Positions 22,269 through 33,659 of a DNA stretch of 64,000 nt are shown here, one piece after another; within the stretch, counting starts at the first letter, position 1, and every line of letters begins with the position of its first letter. The stretch is taken from positions 434,001 through 498,000 of the forward strand of contig SRSI01000050.1 of the NCBI GenBank assembly GCA_005656395.1, in the 5' to 3' direction. Under the pieces are notes generated by a model that saw only the letters and a program-made list of their open reading frames with translations, was not told the DNA's origin and did not search any database. The position numbers and the translations under genes are program-made. Origin of the DNA: Strongyloides papillosus (lineage: Eukaryota > Nematoda > Chromadorea > Rhabditida > Strongyloididae).

Positions 22269-24742
22269 ATGTTGAGAAGAGGCAAAGTTGACAGCAAAGA
22301 TAGCTCAAGGTACAGTGCTCCGAGCAATGAGAAAAACAGTGAAATCGAGGTTAACAATCAGTCTAATGGCACTACAAATGTCAAAAATAATGATGATGGT
22401 GAACAGGGTAATGGAGATTCTAATAATTATCCACCGAGGAGAAAAAAATCCATTAAAAGGAGGAGAAATAAATTTTTAAAGTCACAAGTATCTGTTGAAC
22501 CTATAGGTATTAATCTTTCAAGTAATAATATTATTTCTGGTCCAAGACCAATGACTGTTGCAGGGAAAAATAGGGAAGATAGTGTGGATAAGGGGAATGA
22601 GAATAATAATAATGCAAGTGAAAATAGAGTGAATTTACCTACTGTGAAAATAACTGTTCCAGGGACAGTAAATGAACAGGATTCTGAATTAACTGATTTA
22701 GATCAAGATGGTGGGGTTGAGGTTGATGATTCAATAGATATTCAGAAGCGTGATTCTCCGGTTTTAGATAATAGTCCAAGTCCCCCAAAGCCAGCACAAA
22801 CACCTGCTCCAAATAAAGAACCACCGAAAGAAAATAAGGATAATAAAGATAATGAAGCAAATCAAAATAAACAAAATGGAGCAATTCAACCTGATAAACC
22901 TCCAAATAAAGATAGTAATAACAAGGCATCCGAAACACTACCAACAGACGTGTCTTCACCACCCGAGGTACCAAAAGTAACATATTACAACAAATTAAAG
23001 GAATTCCTAAAAACATTCGTTGCAGATAAAACCACCGATTGGTACTACTACTGGACGGGTGTTGTATCAATAGCATTCATATACAATTTAATTGTTATCA
23101 TAGCACGTGTGGTATTCGCAGACCTTAATGGTGGTTTAATGTGGATAGTATGGTTATCCTCAGACCTAATATCCGATATAATATACGTCATAGACATATT
23201 TGTGAAATCGCGGACAGGTTTCCTAGAACAAGGCTTACTAGTAAGAGATACAAAAAAAATTTGGGCAAGCTACAAAAGCTCAACAGAAGCAAAATTGGAC
23301 ATTGCATGTATAGTACCATTAGATTACATCATTACATACATAATATTCGATAAACCAATAGCAAGGTTTAATAGATTAATAAAAGTGGAGAGAATAAAAA
23401 GTTTTATGGAGACAACAGAAACAAGAAGTTCTATGCCCAATGTTTTTCGTGTCTTTACAGTTGTTTGTTATATTATTGTTATCATCCATTGGAATGCATG
23501 TTTTTATTTTGCTATCTCGGAACTTATTGGATTGGGTACGGATAGTTGGGTTTATGGAGCATTGAATACTCAGTCCCTACCTGAGGGGGTTGAGGATACA
23601 TTGATAAGGAGGTATATATATTCGTTTTATTGGTCGACATTGATTTTGACAACCATTGGAGAGGTTCCTGGACCTGTACAGAATATTGAATTTGTCTTTG
23701 TTACTTTTGATTTAATGGGTGGTGTCTTGATTTTTGCTACAATTGTCGGTAATGTCGGTTCTATGATATCGAATATGTCTGCTGATAGGACGGAATTCCA
23801 GAATAAAATGGATTCCATTAAACAGTATATGGAGTTAAGAAAAGTATCAAAAGCATTAGAGAATAGAGTTATTAAGTGGTTTGATTACCTATGGGCAAAT
23901 AAACAAAATCTTAGTGATCAACAAGTTTTAAAATTACTGCCGGATAAATTGCAAGCAGAAATTGCTATGCATGTGCATTTTGAAACATTGAGGAAAGTTA
24001 GAATTTTCCAGGATTGTGAGGCTGGATTGTTAGCTGAATTGGTATTGAAACTTCAACTTCAAGTTTTTAGTCCTGGTGATTATATTTGTAGGAAGGGTGA
24101 TATAGGAAGGGAGATGTATATTGTGAAGAGGGGTAAGTTACAAGTAGTTGCTGATGATGGAATTAAAGTTTTTGCTACACTTCAAGAAGGTAGTGTATTT
24201 GGTGAGCTATCAATTTTGAATATTGCTGGATCTAAGAATGGAAATAGAAGGACAGCTAATGTTAGGTCTGTTGGTTATACAGATTTATTTGTTCTTAATA
24301 AACAAGATTTATGGAATGCTTTGAAGGAGTATCCAGAAGCAAGGAAAATGTTGATAGCTAAAGGAAGAGAAATTTTGAAGAAAGATAATTTGTTAGATGA
24401 AAATGCACCAGAAGAACAAAATACCGTAGAGGAGATTGCAGAAGAGTTACAAAATTCTGTTAGAGTTCTACAAACGAGGTAAATTATAAAATATACTTTT
24501 TTCTAACTATATAAACATTATTATTTAGATTGGCACGTCTAACTGCAGAATACACCAACACAGAAAACAAACTAAGAAACAGAATAGAATACCTTGAAAA
24601 GAGACTAAGAAAATATCAAGTAATTAGTGATATTAGAAACGACGACTACTTGGATACAGAATCCATCCGCCAAAGCTTGTCATCACAACAACAAGCACGT
24701 AAAAAAGCTCTAGAGTATAAACAAAAAGATAAAGATGTTTAG
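22269..24742 (+). CDS. tax-4: Cyclic-nucleotide-gated cation channel alpha subunit
   Basis: Channel opened by cGMP in sensory cilia; in nematodes TAX-4 is needed for thermo-, chemo- and olfactory sensing. 807 aa from exon 1 (22269-24478) and exon 2 (24529-24742), with a 50-nt intron. The first ~240 residues are Asn/Lys/Pro-rich and disordered. Six membrane segments follow from about residue 258. The S4 region RFNRLIKVERIKSF is short, and the pore TLILTTIGEVPGPV keeps the selectivity glutamate (Glu ~465), marking an alpha-type subunit. The C-linker and cNMP-binding domain (RIFQDCEAGLLAELVLKLQL, GSVFGELSILNIAGSK, NRRTANVRS) are near-identical to TAX-4. Exon 2 encodes the C-terminal coiled coil. 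The S1-S2 loop is very short. Start chosen at the first ATG. Confidence 0.93.
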
Positions 24743-24914
24743 AAATTTAACTTTATTTTTCATATTCTCTTTTCTATTTTTATAAAAATAAAATTTTTAA
24801 GTAAATAAACTTGTTAATTTTCTTTAACAAATATATATATATTGAGGTAAATAAATTTTTTCAACTTTCGTAATCCTCTTCTATGGGTAGGTTGGTGTTA
24901 GTTGTTAGTATTAG

Positions 24915-25518
24915 TTATAATAAGTCATTTTGTGATTCGTAGTTATCATCATCAGGGAATCGTCTTCTTGTAGAGCATAGTTTTGTTTTAATTTCTTCAT
25001 TAAAGGCATCCTCCAGTAACGGTTCATCAAACCTTAGATTTCTCTCCATAACAGAAATAGGAATAACATATGATCGTGATAATTTGGTACAACTACGACT
25101 ATTGTTACCACGGGTGCATTGACACCTTGAATGATGTTTGCATGTTTTAACAAAACTTTCATCAGAGGACCAACTTATTGACTAAAATTTAACATTAAAA
25201 AAACAAATTAACAAAACATACATCTACATTTAAATTATCACTCATCAATGAATTTCTACACAAAATATCAGAAGGCTTACTCAATATACTATCATTCCAC
25301 TCATCCTCATTCCTTTCTTTCATAAAATTCCTTGAAATATGCGATATATTATAGGGCTGCAACCTATCAGAAGACATATAACCACGGACATGCTCTCTTT
25401 GATACAAAGTACGCAACTTCTGGAGATATCGGTTATTTATACACAAAATGATAAAAAACAACGACAAAACGAATATCGTTCCACCTAAGCATTTGAAATA
25501 AAGTACCAAAAGTGACAT
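24915..25518 (-). CDS. Small single-pass membrane protein, unrecognised
   Basis: I do not recognise this protein. Exons 25518-25222 and 25181-24915 are joined across a 40-nt intron (GTATGT...TTTTAG) to give 187 aa. The start MSLLVLYFKCLGG leads into a hydrophobic stretch of about 25 residues (LGGTIFVLSLFFIILCIN), then a hydrophilic tail of ~150 residues containing a Cys-rich patch (CKHHSRCQCTRGNNSRSC) and acidic segments. The frame is closed by a stop 18 codons upstream of the first ATG, so the start is well bounded unless an upstream exon exists. It is convergent with tax-4, 172 bp apart. A type III or signal-anchored membrane protein is the most that can be said. Confidence 0.6.
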
Positions 25519-25620
25519 GAGGAGGTAAATAATGTAGAAAATAATTGGATGATAAAAACATTTAAACAAATGTCATCAAAAAATCTTAAAGATCATCGTT
25601 TGGAAATTTATTTATTGGAA

Positions 25621-25705
25621 TAAACACAATCAAATATAAAAATACAAATAAACACAATCAAGTACAAATAATACAAATAAGCACAATCAAATACAAAAAT
25701 ACAAA
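25621..25705. repeat. Three tandem ~28-bp units
   Basis: Units at 25621-25648, 25649-25677 and 25678-25705 each follow TAAACACAATCAAxTAxAAA then ATACAAA, with a few substitutions. They lie just 3' of the NADAR gene stop, so they would be in its 3' UTR. Confidence 0.85.
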
Positions 25706-25713
25706 GGTAATAT

Positions 25714-26763
25714 TTACCAGTTATAGTTACAAGAGATGGCGTATCTGGCTAACATAACCATGACGCCTTGGATGTTTTTTCCACCTCCAATTGTTGGGAA
25801 GTTGGTTAGATTGGTGGGGTTGACTTCACAGGGCATGACGCAAGGAGTTCCTTTGGTGTGTTCCATCCACATCTCGACATTTTCTTGGGTGCCGCATCCA
25901 TCGATTGGGTCGTTACCAAAAATATTGACGATTAACTTGTCCTTGTCCGCCTTCATCATCTCTAATAGTTCTTCATTTTGTATGAACTTCTGGACAGTGG
26001 CGTTAAAAATTACATCTAAGCCATAGTTAGATCTCCAATTGATTACGTCATTCTTAGATAATCCAGAAAATTTTGTACATTCACGTACATAGGCTCTCTT
26101 ATCAGCTACTGTTCTTTTTTTAAGGTACTCTCTAGCATATCCTTCTCCACAAAGGTCATTTAACTTAGAAACTTGATATGCGTCATCAACGGAATTGTAT
26201 GTCTGGTCAGACATCGTGAACGGTGCTTTATAATATACATGAGAGTAGGGTGATTGTTTTCCATTAACATAGACAATGTTATCGGGATCGATGGTGAATT
26301 GCATTGTCTTCCAGTCGTCAGGAATTGTCTGGGTTTCCATTAGTATTTGTATGATATTTTTATCAACGGGTTTGGGCTTTCTTTGACGTTTAGGGATTAT
26401 CGCGTTGTTGTTTGGTTGTCCAGGTTGTGGTAATTCAAGGAGTTGTCCGGGTTGTCCAGGTTGTTGGGGTTGTGGTAACTGAAGACGTTGGCGACGTTCT
26501 CGAGGTTGTTGAGATCGTGGAGATTGGTAAAATTGTAGAAGATCTCCAGGTACATTATCCAAATTTCCTTCATTATTAGTCATTTGTACTTGACCATGGT
26601 CGTCTTGTTTCTTAAGGATTGGAATCCATGGTCTTTCTGCGACATTTCCAGTACCTCCTTCATTTGGTTCGTTTTCATCCTGGATACTCAAGCCATCCAA
26701 AGATGGAAGGATGGACTCGTCGTCTTCTGACAAACCATTTCCAGTCATAGAATTAGCACTCAT
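25714..26763 (-). CDS. NADAR (YbiA-like) domain protein with disordered N-terminus
   Basis: Single exon of 349 aa, ATG 26761-26763. Residues 1-130 are disordered: acidic at first, then Pro/Gln/Gly-rich (LPQPQQPGQPGQLLELPQ) with a basic end (PKRQRKPKP). Residues ~150-349 fit the NADAR fold of YbiA-type N-glycosidases: VYVNGKQSPYSHVYY, YNSVDDAYQVSK, ATVQKFIQNEELLEMM, and GGGKNIQGVMVMLARY near the end. Family members cleave N-glycosidic bonds of riboflavin intermediates or ADP-ribosylated guanine. Substrate here is unknown. The usual SPFSNFY, SVEHxxQxxK and YDxxWGxG motifs are all altered (SPYSHVYY, SVDDAYQVSK, IDGCG), so activity cannot be assumed. Confidence 0.8.
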   Translation of the reverse strand: MSANSMTGNGLSEDDESILPSLDGLSIQDENEPNEGGTGNVAERPWIPILKKQDDHGQVQMTNNEGNLDNVPGDLLQFYQSPRSQQPRERRQRLQLPQPQQPGQPGQLLELPQPGQPNNNAIIPKRQRKPKPVDKNIIQILMETQTIPDDWKTMQFTIDPDNIVYVNGKQSPYSHVYYKAPFTMSDQTYNSVDDAYQVSKLNDLCGEGYAREYLKKRTVADKRAYVRECTKFSGLSKNDVINWRSNYGLDVIFNATVQKFIQNEELLEMMKADKDKLIVNIFGNDPIDGCGTQENVEMWMEHTKGTPCVMPCEVNPTNLTNFPTIGGGKNIQGVMVMLARYAISCNYNW

Positions 26764-27063
26764 TTTAGCGACACGAGTTAACGAAATTGATAAATGAAAA
26801 TTAAAATCGACAAATGTCTATATATAACACAGGATCTGATATTTAAGACATAATCTTTGTACTCTTCTGAAGGGTAACATATATAAAAACAACCATTGAT
26901 AAAACTAATGTCAAAACAAGGAGTACCCAATAAATCATTTAATACCTTTATAAGCATCAAATTGATACATACAACCATTAGAAATTAGTTATAAAAAAAC
27001 ATTATTAGATAAATACAATATTAAATACATACAATATAATAAATACACTAGTAAAAAAAAAGG
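26764..27063. other. 300-bp spacer upstream of the NADAR gene
   Basis: Contains a 66-codon minus-strand ORF (26778-26978) without recognisable motifs, otherwise promoter and 3' UTR sequence. No gene called. Confidence 0.45.
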
Positions 27064-28385
27064 TTAAAATTTCTTCGATTCTTTAATAATGACGGAAACC
27101 TCATGAATCATATTTCTTTTAATATCATTCCACTGGTCGGTCTTCAATGACCTTGCAGTGTTTTCCCTTTCAAAAGGCTCTTCAATAAATAAAGGATAAT
27201 TTTTATTATTTTTTACAAATAATTCTCTTGGTAAAAGACACCCTTTGGCGATACTTATACCACAGTGTAAAGAGTCGAATCGTCCAAAGTATTTCAAGAA
27301 TTTTATATACAACTCTGAGATTGGCATTTTGTTTACCGTTATTGGTGGTAGACAAATGTCCTGGTAGAATGGGAACCAGAGTAATTTATAGTTACTGAAG
27401 ATGTCTGGTCTTATTCGCTGGAGATTTGGTAGGATTGGAGGATCTACCACAGCTTGTAGGAAGTGCAAGACCATTAGCGATATGGAGTAGGAATTTAAGT
27501 AGTAATTTTGGGCATCCTTATACCCAGACTCCTTACAGAAGTTCTTGAAATAAAGAACTAGTTGAGAGTATCTAATGTCGTATCTGAAATCAAGTAATAA
27601 AATATTAAATTTACTTGTAAACCTACCTTGAATAGTAGTGAAGAAGTTTGGAGTTCATCGCACCAGGGAGGTTATTAACACTTATGTCAACCTCTACATT
27701 ATACCACCTTCTCTTAAATTTAATTTTAAGTAACGGAACTTTACTCTCAATCACCGATGTCGTTTCAATAACATCTTTTTCTGAGAGCATTTCAATCAAA
27801 TTTTTTTCCGCTTCATAAAGCTTTTCATGGATAAAATTCAACTCAGTGACAGTAGATAGTTCCAGATTATTAACTCCATGTCCAGGGATAACCCAACATA
27901 TATCGACATCCGATGAATTGTCACCGAGGTTTGTTATTGTCGATCCCGTTAGAAATATAAAAGATGTTGGTTCAAGGGATTTTAGCAACTTTTCTATGCA
28001 GCGGACGATTTTGCATTTCCTTAGAAAAGTCGTTTTCTTCTGAAAATAATATTTAAAATATATTGCGTTGGAAACCTACCTGACAATCTTTATAATAAGA
28101 TCTTTCAATATGCTCTGTGAGCCAATCTAATTTACAGCGACACTCCAGATCCATCTGGTTAACTATACATTTGGTGTAGGTGAAGGATTTCCCCGATTTA
28201 CATTTCTCCTTAAAAGGGTAGTATAGTTTTTTACCTCCACACCTCTTATAAGATTTAGGTGCCATCTCGTTGATGTGGAGTTCTTCTAACCTCCTGCATA
28301 AATCATTAACATGATTGTCGATGTCTGCAGTAAAGGGAGGTTTTCCATATATTAATAGCAATTTATTCAGATACTTTTGATCCAT
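27064..28385 (-). CDS. GLD-2-like non-canonical poly(A)/terminal nucleotidyltransferase
   Basis: Adds ribonucleotides to RNA 3' ends. 412 aa from three exons: 28385-28080, 28039-27627 and 27583-27064, with introns of 40 and 43 nt. The polymerase-beta-like core is intact: FLTGSTITNLGDNSSDVDIC carries the helical-turn GS and two catalytic aspartates (DVD), and WYNVEVDISVNNLPG carries the third. The central domain follows. The PAP-associated motif is visible as LHFLQAVVDPPILPNLQ and, near the end, FIEEPFERENTARSL. The first exon is Cys/Lys-rich (RCGGKKLYY, CRCKLDW), with no RNA-binding domain I can name. The overall plan is GLD-2/TENT2 type; whether it adds A or U cannot be read from the sequence. 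Confidence 0.88.
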
Positions 28386-29164
28386 AATTACTTAATCTGA
28401 AAAATAACGATTTAAATTTACTCTTAGAAATTAATAGGTACCCGGAAATATACGCGTAAGAGATATCAAAACTATTCTCGAAATATCAAAAAAAAAATGG
28501 CATAAGTTTTTTTTAAAAGCAATAAAAACGAGTAACTCTAGTTAAATGTGATAATACAAAATAACATTCTATCAACTATTTGAGAGTCTAATCACGTAAA
28601 ACATTTGACTGCTCTTATACAACAGTTTTCAAAGTGTAGATTCTTTACCAACAGTCCCAAATTTTTTTGTTATGCTTTATGTAAACCGTCAATATTTTTC
28701 TACTGTGAAAGAATATGAAAAGAAAGCACATACGTGTAATGTAATGCGAAAATAAGGAAATTACGAAGTTTTCGATAATAAGAATAATTTAGCTCGATTT
28801 ATATACAAAAGAAAGGCAGATTGATGAAATAAAATAATTATCAGTAAAAGATGTGTTAAAAAGACAATGCAATGCTGTGAAATAAATTAAAAAATGATGA
28901 AAAATATTACCAGTTGCTAACGACATATTTTAATTGATGAAGATTTATGCAATAGCAATGAACTTCAATTAATGAAGATACCTTTATATATAATTTACGT
29001 TATCGGTCTCACATATACGAATAAGCTAAAATGACCAATGTACTTTAGTATAGAAAGAATCATTCTTTTTAACGTCAATAAAAGTTATCGAATTAAAATG
29101 ACAATAAAAATTTTATTAACTAAAATGAATTTCAACGACATCTTACAAAAAGAACTATTGAAAA
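28386..29164. other. Spacer upstream of the GLD-2-like gene
   Basis: 779 bp of AT-rich sequence that should hold the promoter of the GLD-2-like gene and the 3' UTR of the RTN4IP1-like gene, both on the minus strand. No gene or RNA recognised. Confidence 0.5.
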
Positions 29165-30253
29165 TTAAGCTCCAAGATCATAATTTATTACTGTTTTTCC
29201 TCTACCATGAAGTTTACCTACTTTTTCATAAGCTTTAGGCATATCCATAAAAGACATCTCCTCATCAATTATTGGTTTCATCTTCCCAGTTTCTAAAGCT
29301 TCCCCATAGAAATTCATACAATCTTTATTTGGCACAAAGAATGCATACGAATACCAACGTCCACTTCTTAGTGAGTTAAAACTTCTTTCAAAATGTTTAA
29401 ATGCTGTAGACATCAAACCAAGTGGAACTCCATATCTATCGGTATCACGGAGCATCGGTGATACAAGATTTACATGTACACAATTCCTCCAGATACCCAT
29501 ACATTTATCACTCCATCTTGATAAGTCTGTATCAGCACATGATAAAATAACGTCAAATGGACCTTCGTCAATGAGTTTATCCTTAACATTTTCGTCATTA
29601 TAATCTATTGCAATTGCCCCTAGATTTTTAATAACATCAAGATTAGCTTTTGATGCTGTTGCAACGATCTTCTCAGTATTCCATGCTTTTAACATTTGTA
29701 TGGCGGCTGTCCCAACTCCTCCTGAACCACCATGTATCAAGACACGACTATCCTTCGCATTCTCGGGATTTAATCTCCCAACACAACATAATGCATTCCA
29801 GGCGGTTGCTGTTGTATAGGTTAATGCTACAGCTTGTACATGATTAAGATTATTAGGTTTTCTTACAGAGTTTGTTGAATTAGTTACTACATATTCTGCA
29901 TGACTACCATCAAAAATAGCAGGAACTGTAGCAATTATCTCATCACCAACCTTGAAATCATTTACTTGATTGCCTACTTCAACGATCTCTCCAGATAAAT
30001 CTCTACCACATATTAATGGTAGTCGATTGAAGGAAGTCCAAGACATTTCATGGACTTGTCTCCATTTTGAAAGCAACTCATTTCCGTATCCCTCTGTCAT
30101 GCGGACATCAATAGGATTCACGCTGGCAGCTTTTACTTTCACTAAAATCTCATCACCTCTCCTGATTGTTGGAATATTCCTTCTTACAAGATTTATACCT
30201 TCCCCAAATTTCTTTACTTCCCATGCTTTCATAGTTTTACTAGAATCAGTCAT
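29165..30253 (-). CDS. RTN4IP1-like zinc-independent alcohol dehydrogenase (quinone oxidoreductase family)
   Basis: Single exon of 362 aa, ATG 30251-30253. The medium-chain dehydrogenase fold is visible as an N-terminal GroES-like domain (MKAWEVKKFGEGINL, VKVKAASVNPIDVRM, LICGRDLSGEIVEVG), a Rossmann NAD(P)H site (RVLIHGGSGGVGTAAIQMLK) and the C-terminal HGRGKTVINYD. This order and wording match mammalian RTN4IP1/OPA10 and C. elegans RAD-8, mitochondrial proteins linked to coenzyme Q synthesis and stress resistance. No clear mitochondrial leader is seen, and no zinc ligand cluster, consistent with the family. It lies on the same strand as frataxin, only 78 bp downstream of it, so the two could be co-transcribed. 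Confidence 0.88.
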   Translation of the reverse strand: MTDSSKTMKAWEVKKFGEGINLVRRNIPTIRRGDEILVKVKAASVNPIDVRMTEGYGNELLSKWRQVHEMSWTSFNRLPLICGRDLSGEIVEVGNQVNDFKVGDEIIATVPAIFDGSHAEYVVTNSTNSVRKPNNLNHVQAVALTYTTATAWNALCCVGRLNPENAKDSRVLIHGGSGGVGTAAIQMLKAWNTEKIVATASKANLDVIKNLGAIAIDYNDENVKDKLIDEGPFDVILSCADTDLSRWSDKCMGIWRNCVHVNLVSPMLRDTDRYGVPLGLMSTAFKHFERSFNSLRSGRWYSYAFFVPNKDCMNFYGEALETGKMKPIIDEEMSFMDMPKAYEKVGKLHGRGKTVINYDLGA

Positions 30254-30331
30254 ATTATATTATTTAAATAAAAAGTATAGAATAGCAATAAAGGACTATG
30301 TTAATAATATAGAAATTTTCAAAAATATATT

Positions 30332-30819
30332 TTATTTGGAATCAAATTTAATTTTATCTGTCTTGAAAATGTCCCTAAATTCAGTTGTTAGTAATTGATC
30401 AAGTGATACGTTATCGTGTTTGTAGACCCAGTCTCCTTTCATGTAATCGTACCTAAAAAATTGTTTGTGAATTTTTTAATAATATTTCTTACCTTTTTGG
30501 TCCTGATAAAGGTGAAGATAACCAGATTTGGCGATTTGGAGTTTGTTTGTTGAGAACATATGTCCCTACCTGATCACTTATCTTAATGTTTAATACACCC
30601 ATTGAATAACTAACATCATATTCGTTATCACATGGAACTATATCAGGTAAAGTATCCAGGTATTCACAAGTCTTATGCAAGTACTCATCTGATTTCCTAT
30701 CAAATTCCAACTCTGTTATTGGTGCCTGACACAATTGTCTTGCTAAAAATAACTTGTAGCAAATAAAATAAAAACCTACAAATAACTACTCTTGATATTC
30801 TAGGTAATATTTTAAGCAT
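30332..30819 (-). CDS. frh-1: Frataxin
   Basis: Mitochondrial protein that promotes Fe-S cluster assembly. 136 aa from three exons: 30819-30780, 30742-30493 and 30452-30332, with introns of 37 and 40 nt. Exon 1 encodes a basic, acid-free leader (MLKILPRISRVVISRQL), a good mitochondrial targeting peptide. The frataxin core follows: an acidic first helix (ITELEFDRKSDEYLH, LPDIVPCDNEYD) that contacts iron and the scaffold complex, the sheet DVSYSMGVLNIKI and GTYVLNKQTPN, and the signature RQIWLSSPLSGPKRYDY. The last exon carries WVYKHDNVSLDQLLTTEF. All conserved surface residues I can recall are present. It is divergent from rpt-5, with only 158 bp between start codons. Confidence 0.95.
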
Positions 30820-30977
30820 CTTTCAATTGAATATTTATGAGGAAAACAATATTTACTTTCACCAACAATTTAAAAATTTTGTCCCACAACGAGAGTTTGT
30901 GGTGTCCTGTTACACAATTCATCGTTTTACTACATTATAGTAGTTTATCTCTTGTTGTTCATTGAATATTAATAAAG
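30820..30977. promoter_or_regulatory. Compact divergent promoter of frh-1 and rpt-5
   Basis: Only 158 bp separate the two start codons, so both promoters and 5' UTRs must fit here. I see no clear TATA box on either strand. A CTTTCACCAACAATTT stretch and TTTCAATTGAATATT are the only distinctive runs. Confidence 0.55.
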
Positions 30978-32315
30978 ATGACAGAAGGAAGTAAGGAAAA
31001 AAACCAATCACCTGTTGAAGAGATGGAAGAGGATGTGAGTTTTTTTTATAAATTTCTTTTTCAATGTTATAATTTATAGGTTGAAATTCAAGAAGAAATC
31101 CTAAGGATGACTGCTGATGATCTTAAGAGTAGGACTCAACTTCTGGATAACGAAATAAGAATCATGAAAAGTGAGGTTCAACGCATCAATCATAGTTTTG
31201 TTACTATGAAAGAGAGAGTTAAAGAAAACAATGAGAGAATAAAAGTTAATAAGACATTGCCATATCTTGTGTCAAATGTTGTTGAGTTGTTGGAGTTAAA
31301 GGATAATCAGGAGGAAGATGGAGGGAATGTGGATACAGATGCTGAGAAAACTCAATGTGCGGTTATAAAGACTTCAACCAGGGCAACGTATTTCCTTCCC
31401 GTTGTTGGGTTGATTGAACCTTCTGAATTGAAACCTGGTGACTTGGTTGGTGTTAATAAAGATTCATATCTGGCATTGGAGAAGTTACCTGCTGAGTATG
31501 ATTCGAGAGTCAAAGCTATGGAGGTTGATGAAAGACCAACAGAACAATATTCGGATATTGGAGGTTGTGATAAACAGATACAGGAACTGATTGAGGCTGT
31601 TGTCCTTCCAATGACACATCGTGAAAGATTTATCAATCTCGGAATTTTACCACCAAAGGGTGTCCTTATGTACGGACCTCCAGGTACAGGTAAAACAATG
31701 CTTGCAAGAGCTGTTGCTGCACAAACAAAATCAACATTCTTGAAGTTAGCTGGTCCCCAACTTGTACAGATGTTTATTGGTGATGGTGCAAAGTTAGTCA
31801 GAGATGCCTTTGCTTTGGCGAAAGAGAAAGCTCCAGCTATTATTTTTATTGATGAGTTGGATGCTATTGGTACAAAACGTTTCGATTCAGAGAAGGCAGG
31901 AGATCGTGAGGTACAAAGAACTATGTTGGAGTTGCTTAATCAACTTGATGGATTCCAACCAAATGATGAGATTAAAGTTATTGCCGCTACTAATAGAGTT
32001 GATGTCCTCGATCCGGCACTCCTTCGTTCCGGGCGGTTGGATAGGAAAATTGAGATGCCTCACCCGAATGAGGAGGCTCGTGCCCGAATTATGCAAATCC
32101 ATTCAAGAAAGATGAATGTACATAAAGATGTAAATTTCGAGGAGTTATCTAGATGTACGGAAGACTTTAACGGTGCTCAATGTAAAGCTGTGTGTATTGA
32201 GGCAGGTATGATTGCTCTTAGAAGAAATGCATCAGAGATCCTTCACGAAGATTTTATGGATGCTATTCTTGAAGTCCAGGCAAAGAAGAAAAATATTCTC
32301 AATTATTATGCTTAA
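30978..32315 (+). CDS. rpt-5: 26S proteasome regulatory ATPase RPT5 (PSMC3)
   Basis: One of six AAA+ ATPases that unfold substrates into the 20S core. Exon 1 (30978-31034) and exon 2 (31080-32315) give 430 aa. Features in order are the N-terminal coiled coil (~25-75), OB domain ([20 protein letters not shown]), [20 protein letters not shown], Walker A GPPGTGKT (~218-225), pore loop MFIGDG, Walker [32 protein letters not shown] with arginine fingers, and the C-terminal HbYX-type tail ILNYYA that docks into the 20S alpha ring. The NYYA ending and the LLELKDN N-terminus identify RPT5 rather than its paralogues. All catalytic residues are present. Confidence 0.98.
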
Positions 32316-33659
32316 ATAGTGTATACATAAAATAACAATAACAGCGGATGATATATATCATTAATTTATTTTATAAATTACTGTCAATGTAATTGGTTCA
32401 TTAAAAAAATAATGAAAAATTAATTCTATAAAATTTATGTTATAATTTTTCTACTAAACTAAATTTATTGTGATGACTTTATTTTGATAAAAAATGTGCT
32501 CATTTGTTATTGAGTTTAATCTGATAGTTGTGTTGGATATTTATGGAACTTTGTTGATATTGTTTTCATATTTTTTAAACACGTTAATTGTCAATTTCAG
32601 GTATTCTTCTGCGTTTGTATTCGTTTGATTCTATGTGAAAAAAATAATGGCAGATATTAATTGAAGTAAATATAGGAAATATTTACTAAAAATATTTGTT
32701 CATGAACGTATAAGATTCAATTTTAAAAGATAAGTTCAAAACTCACAACAAATTTTTTTGTCTAAATAGTTGTTAATAAATATATTACACAACCTACAAA
32801 AAAAATGTGGAAATTTTAAACAATTCTTCATAAAGAGAGAGGAAACGAAGAGAATATCATAAGAGAAGAACATTTCATCCTGTGCTGGTGTCGATTATAT
32901 TAATGAAAAGAACAGAAAATAGAACGAAAAGTTAGAAGATATTACAGTCGATACACAAAAGATATTATGGATAGTTTGGAAAGAGAAACTGTATTGTAAA
33001 ATAGTAATTTTTGCTATAAATAATTGTAGTTTGAATGTTACTTCAATAAATTTTAAATTGTATATAAATTGAGAGGTAGTGGGAATCTTTATTTATGCTG
33101 ATGAGAACTAAATTTGCTTAAAGTGAATTTTAGTTTATAATAAGTTTTTTTTCAAATTTAACACCAACAAATGTTTCCTCATTTTTTATTAATAATTATT
33201 TGGAAATAAAGATAAGTAAAACAAATAATATTGTCTAAAACATTCTTTATAATCATAAGCAATAAATTAAATACATTGTTAATGGGATACACGATTTACA
33301 AAAACAATGGGAGGAGAGCAAAGTACAAGTTGACTCTGTTCAAGTAGATTACGTTCCCTAAAATATTTTACCAAGAAAAAGACTAATTGAGTGATAAAGA
33401 ATTTGCGCGAACATTCTTTTTTTTGCTGTACAGATAATGGAAAAAAAAGATGACAAAAGTTATATATAAGCGAATTTTTGTCGTTGATAATTAATTTTTA
33501 ACATTTGTCGTTATTCGTTCATTTCTAACATTTTGGACGTTACATAATTTTCATTGTGTTTCATTTTAGATTGTATTTATTGTATTATTATTGTATATAG
33601 AAGCTCTACTAATAATTTGTATATTTTATATTATTTGTCTGTAAATTTAAATTCTAAGT
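32316..33659. other. Spacer between rpt-5 and the msh-2/clpP duplication
   Basis: No intact gene. It contains one copy of the dispersed repeat (about 32684-32830). From about 33120 it is the duplicated 5' flank of the MSH2 unit, matching 35818-36365 block by block (for example GATAAAGAATTTGCGCGAAC in both). Confidence 0.7.
32684..32830 (+). repeat. Dispersed repeat, copy 1
   Basis: Diverged match to 55800-55960 and 60430-60570. The shared core is an AACGTAT-A-ATTC block, then AATTTTTTTGTCTAAATA and TTGTTAAxxAATATATTA ending in ACAACC. Confidence 0.7.

Noticed and set aside
26778..26978. 66-codon minus-strand ORF upstream of the NADAR gene
   Set aside because: No start context, motif or splice continuation into the NADAR frame.
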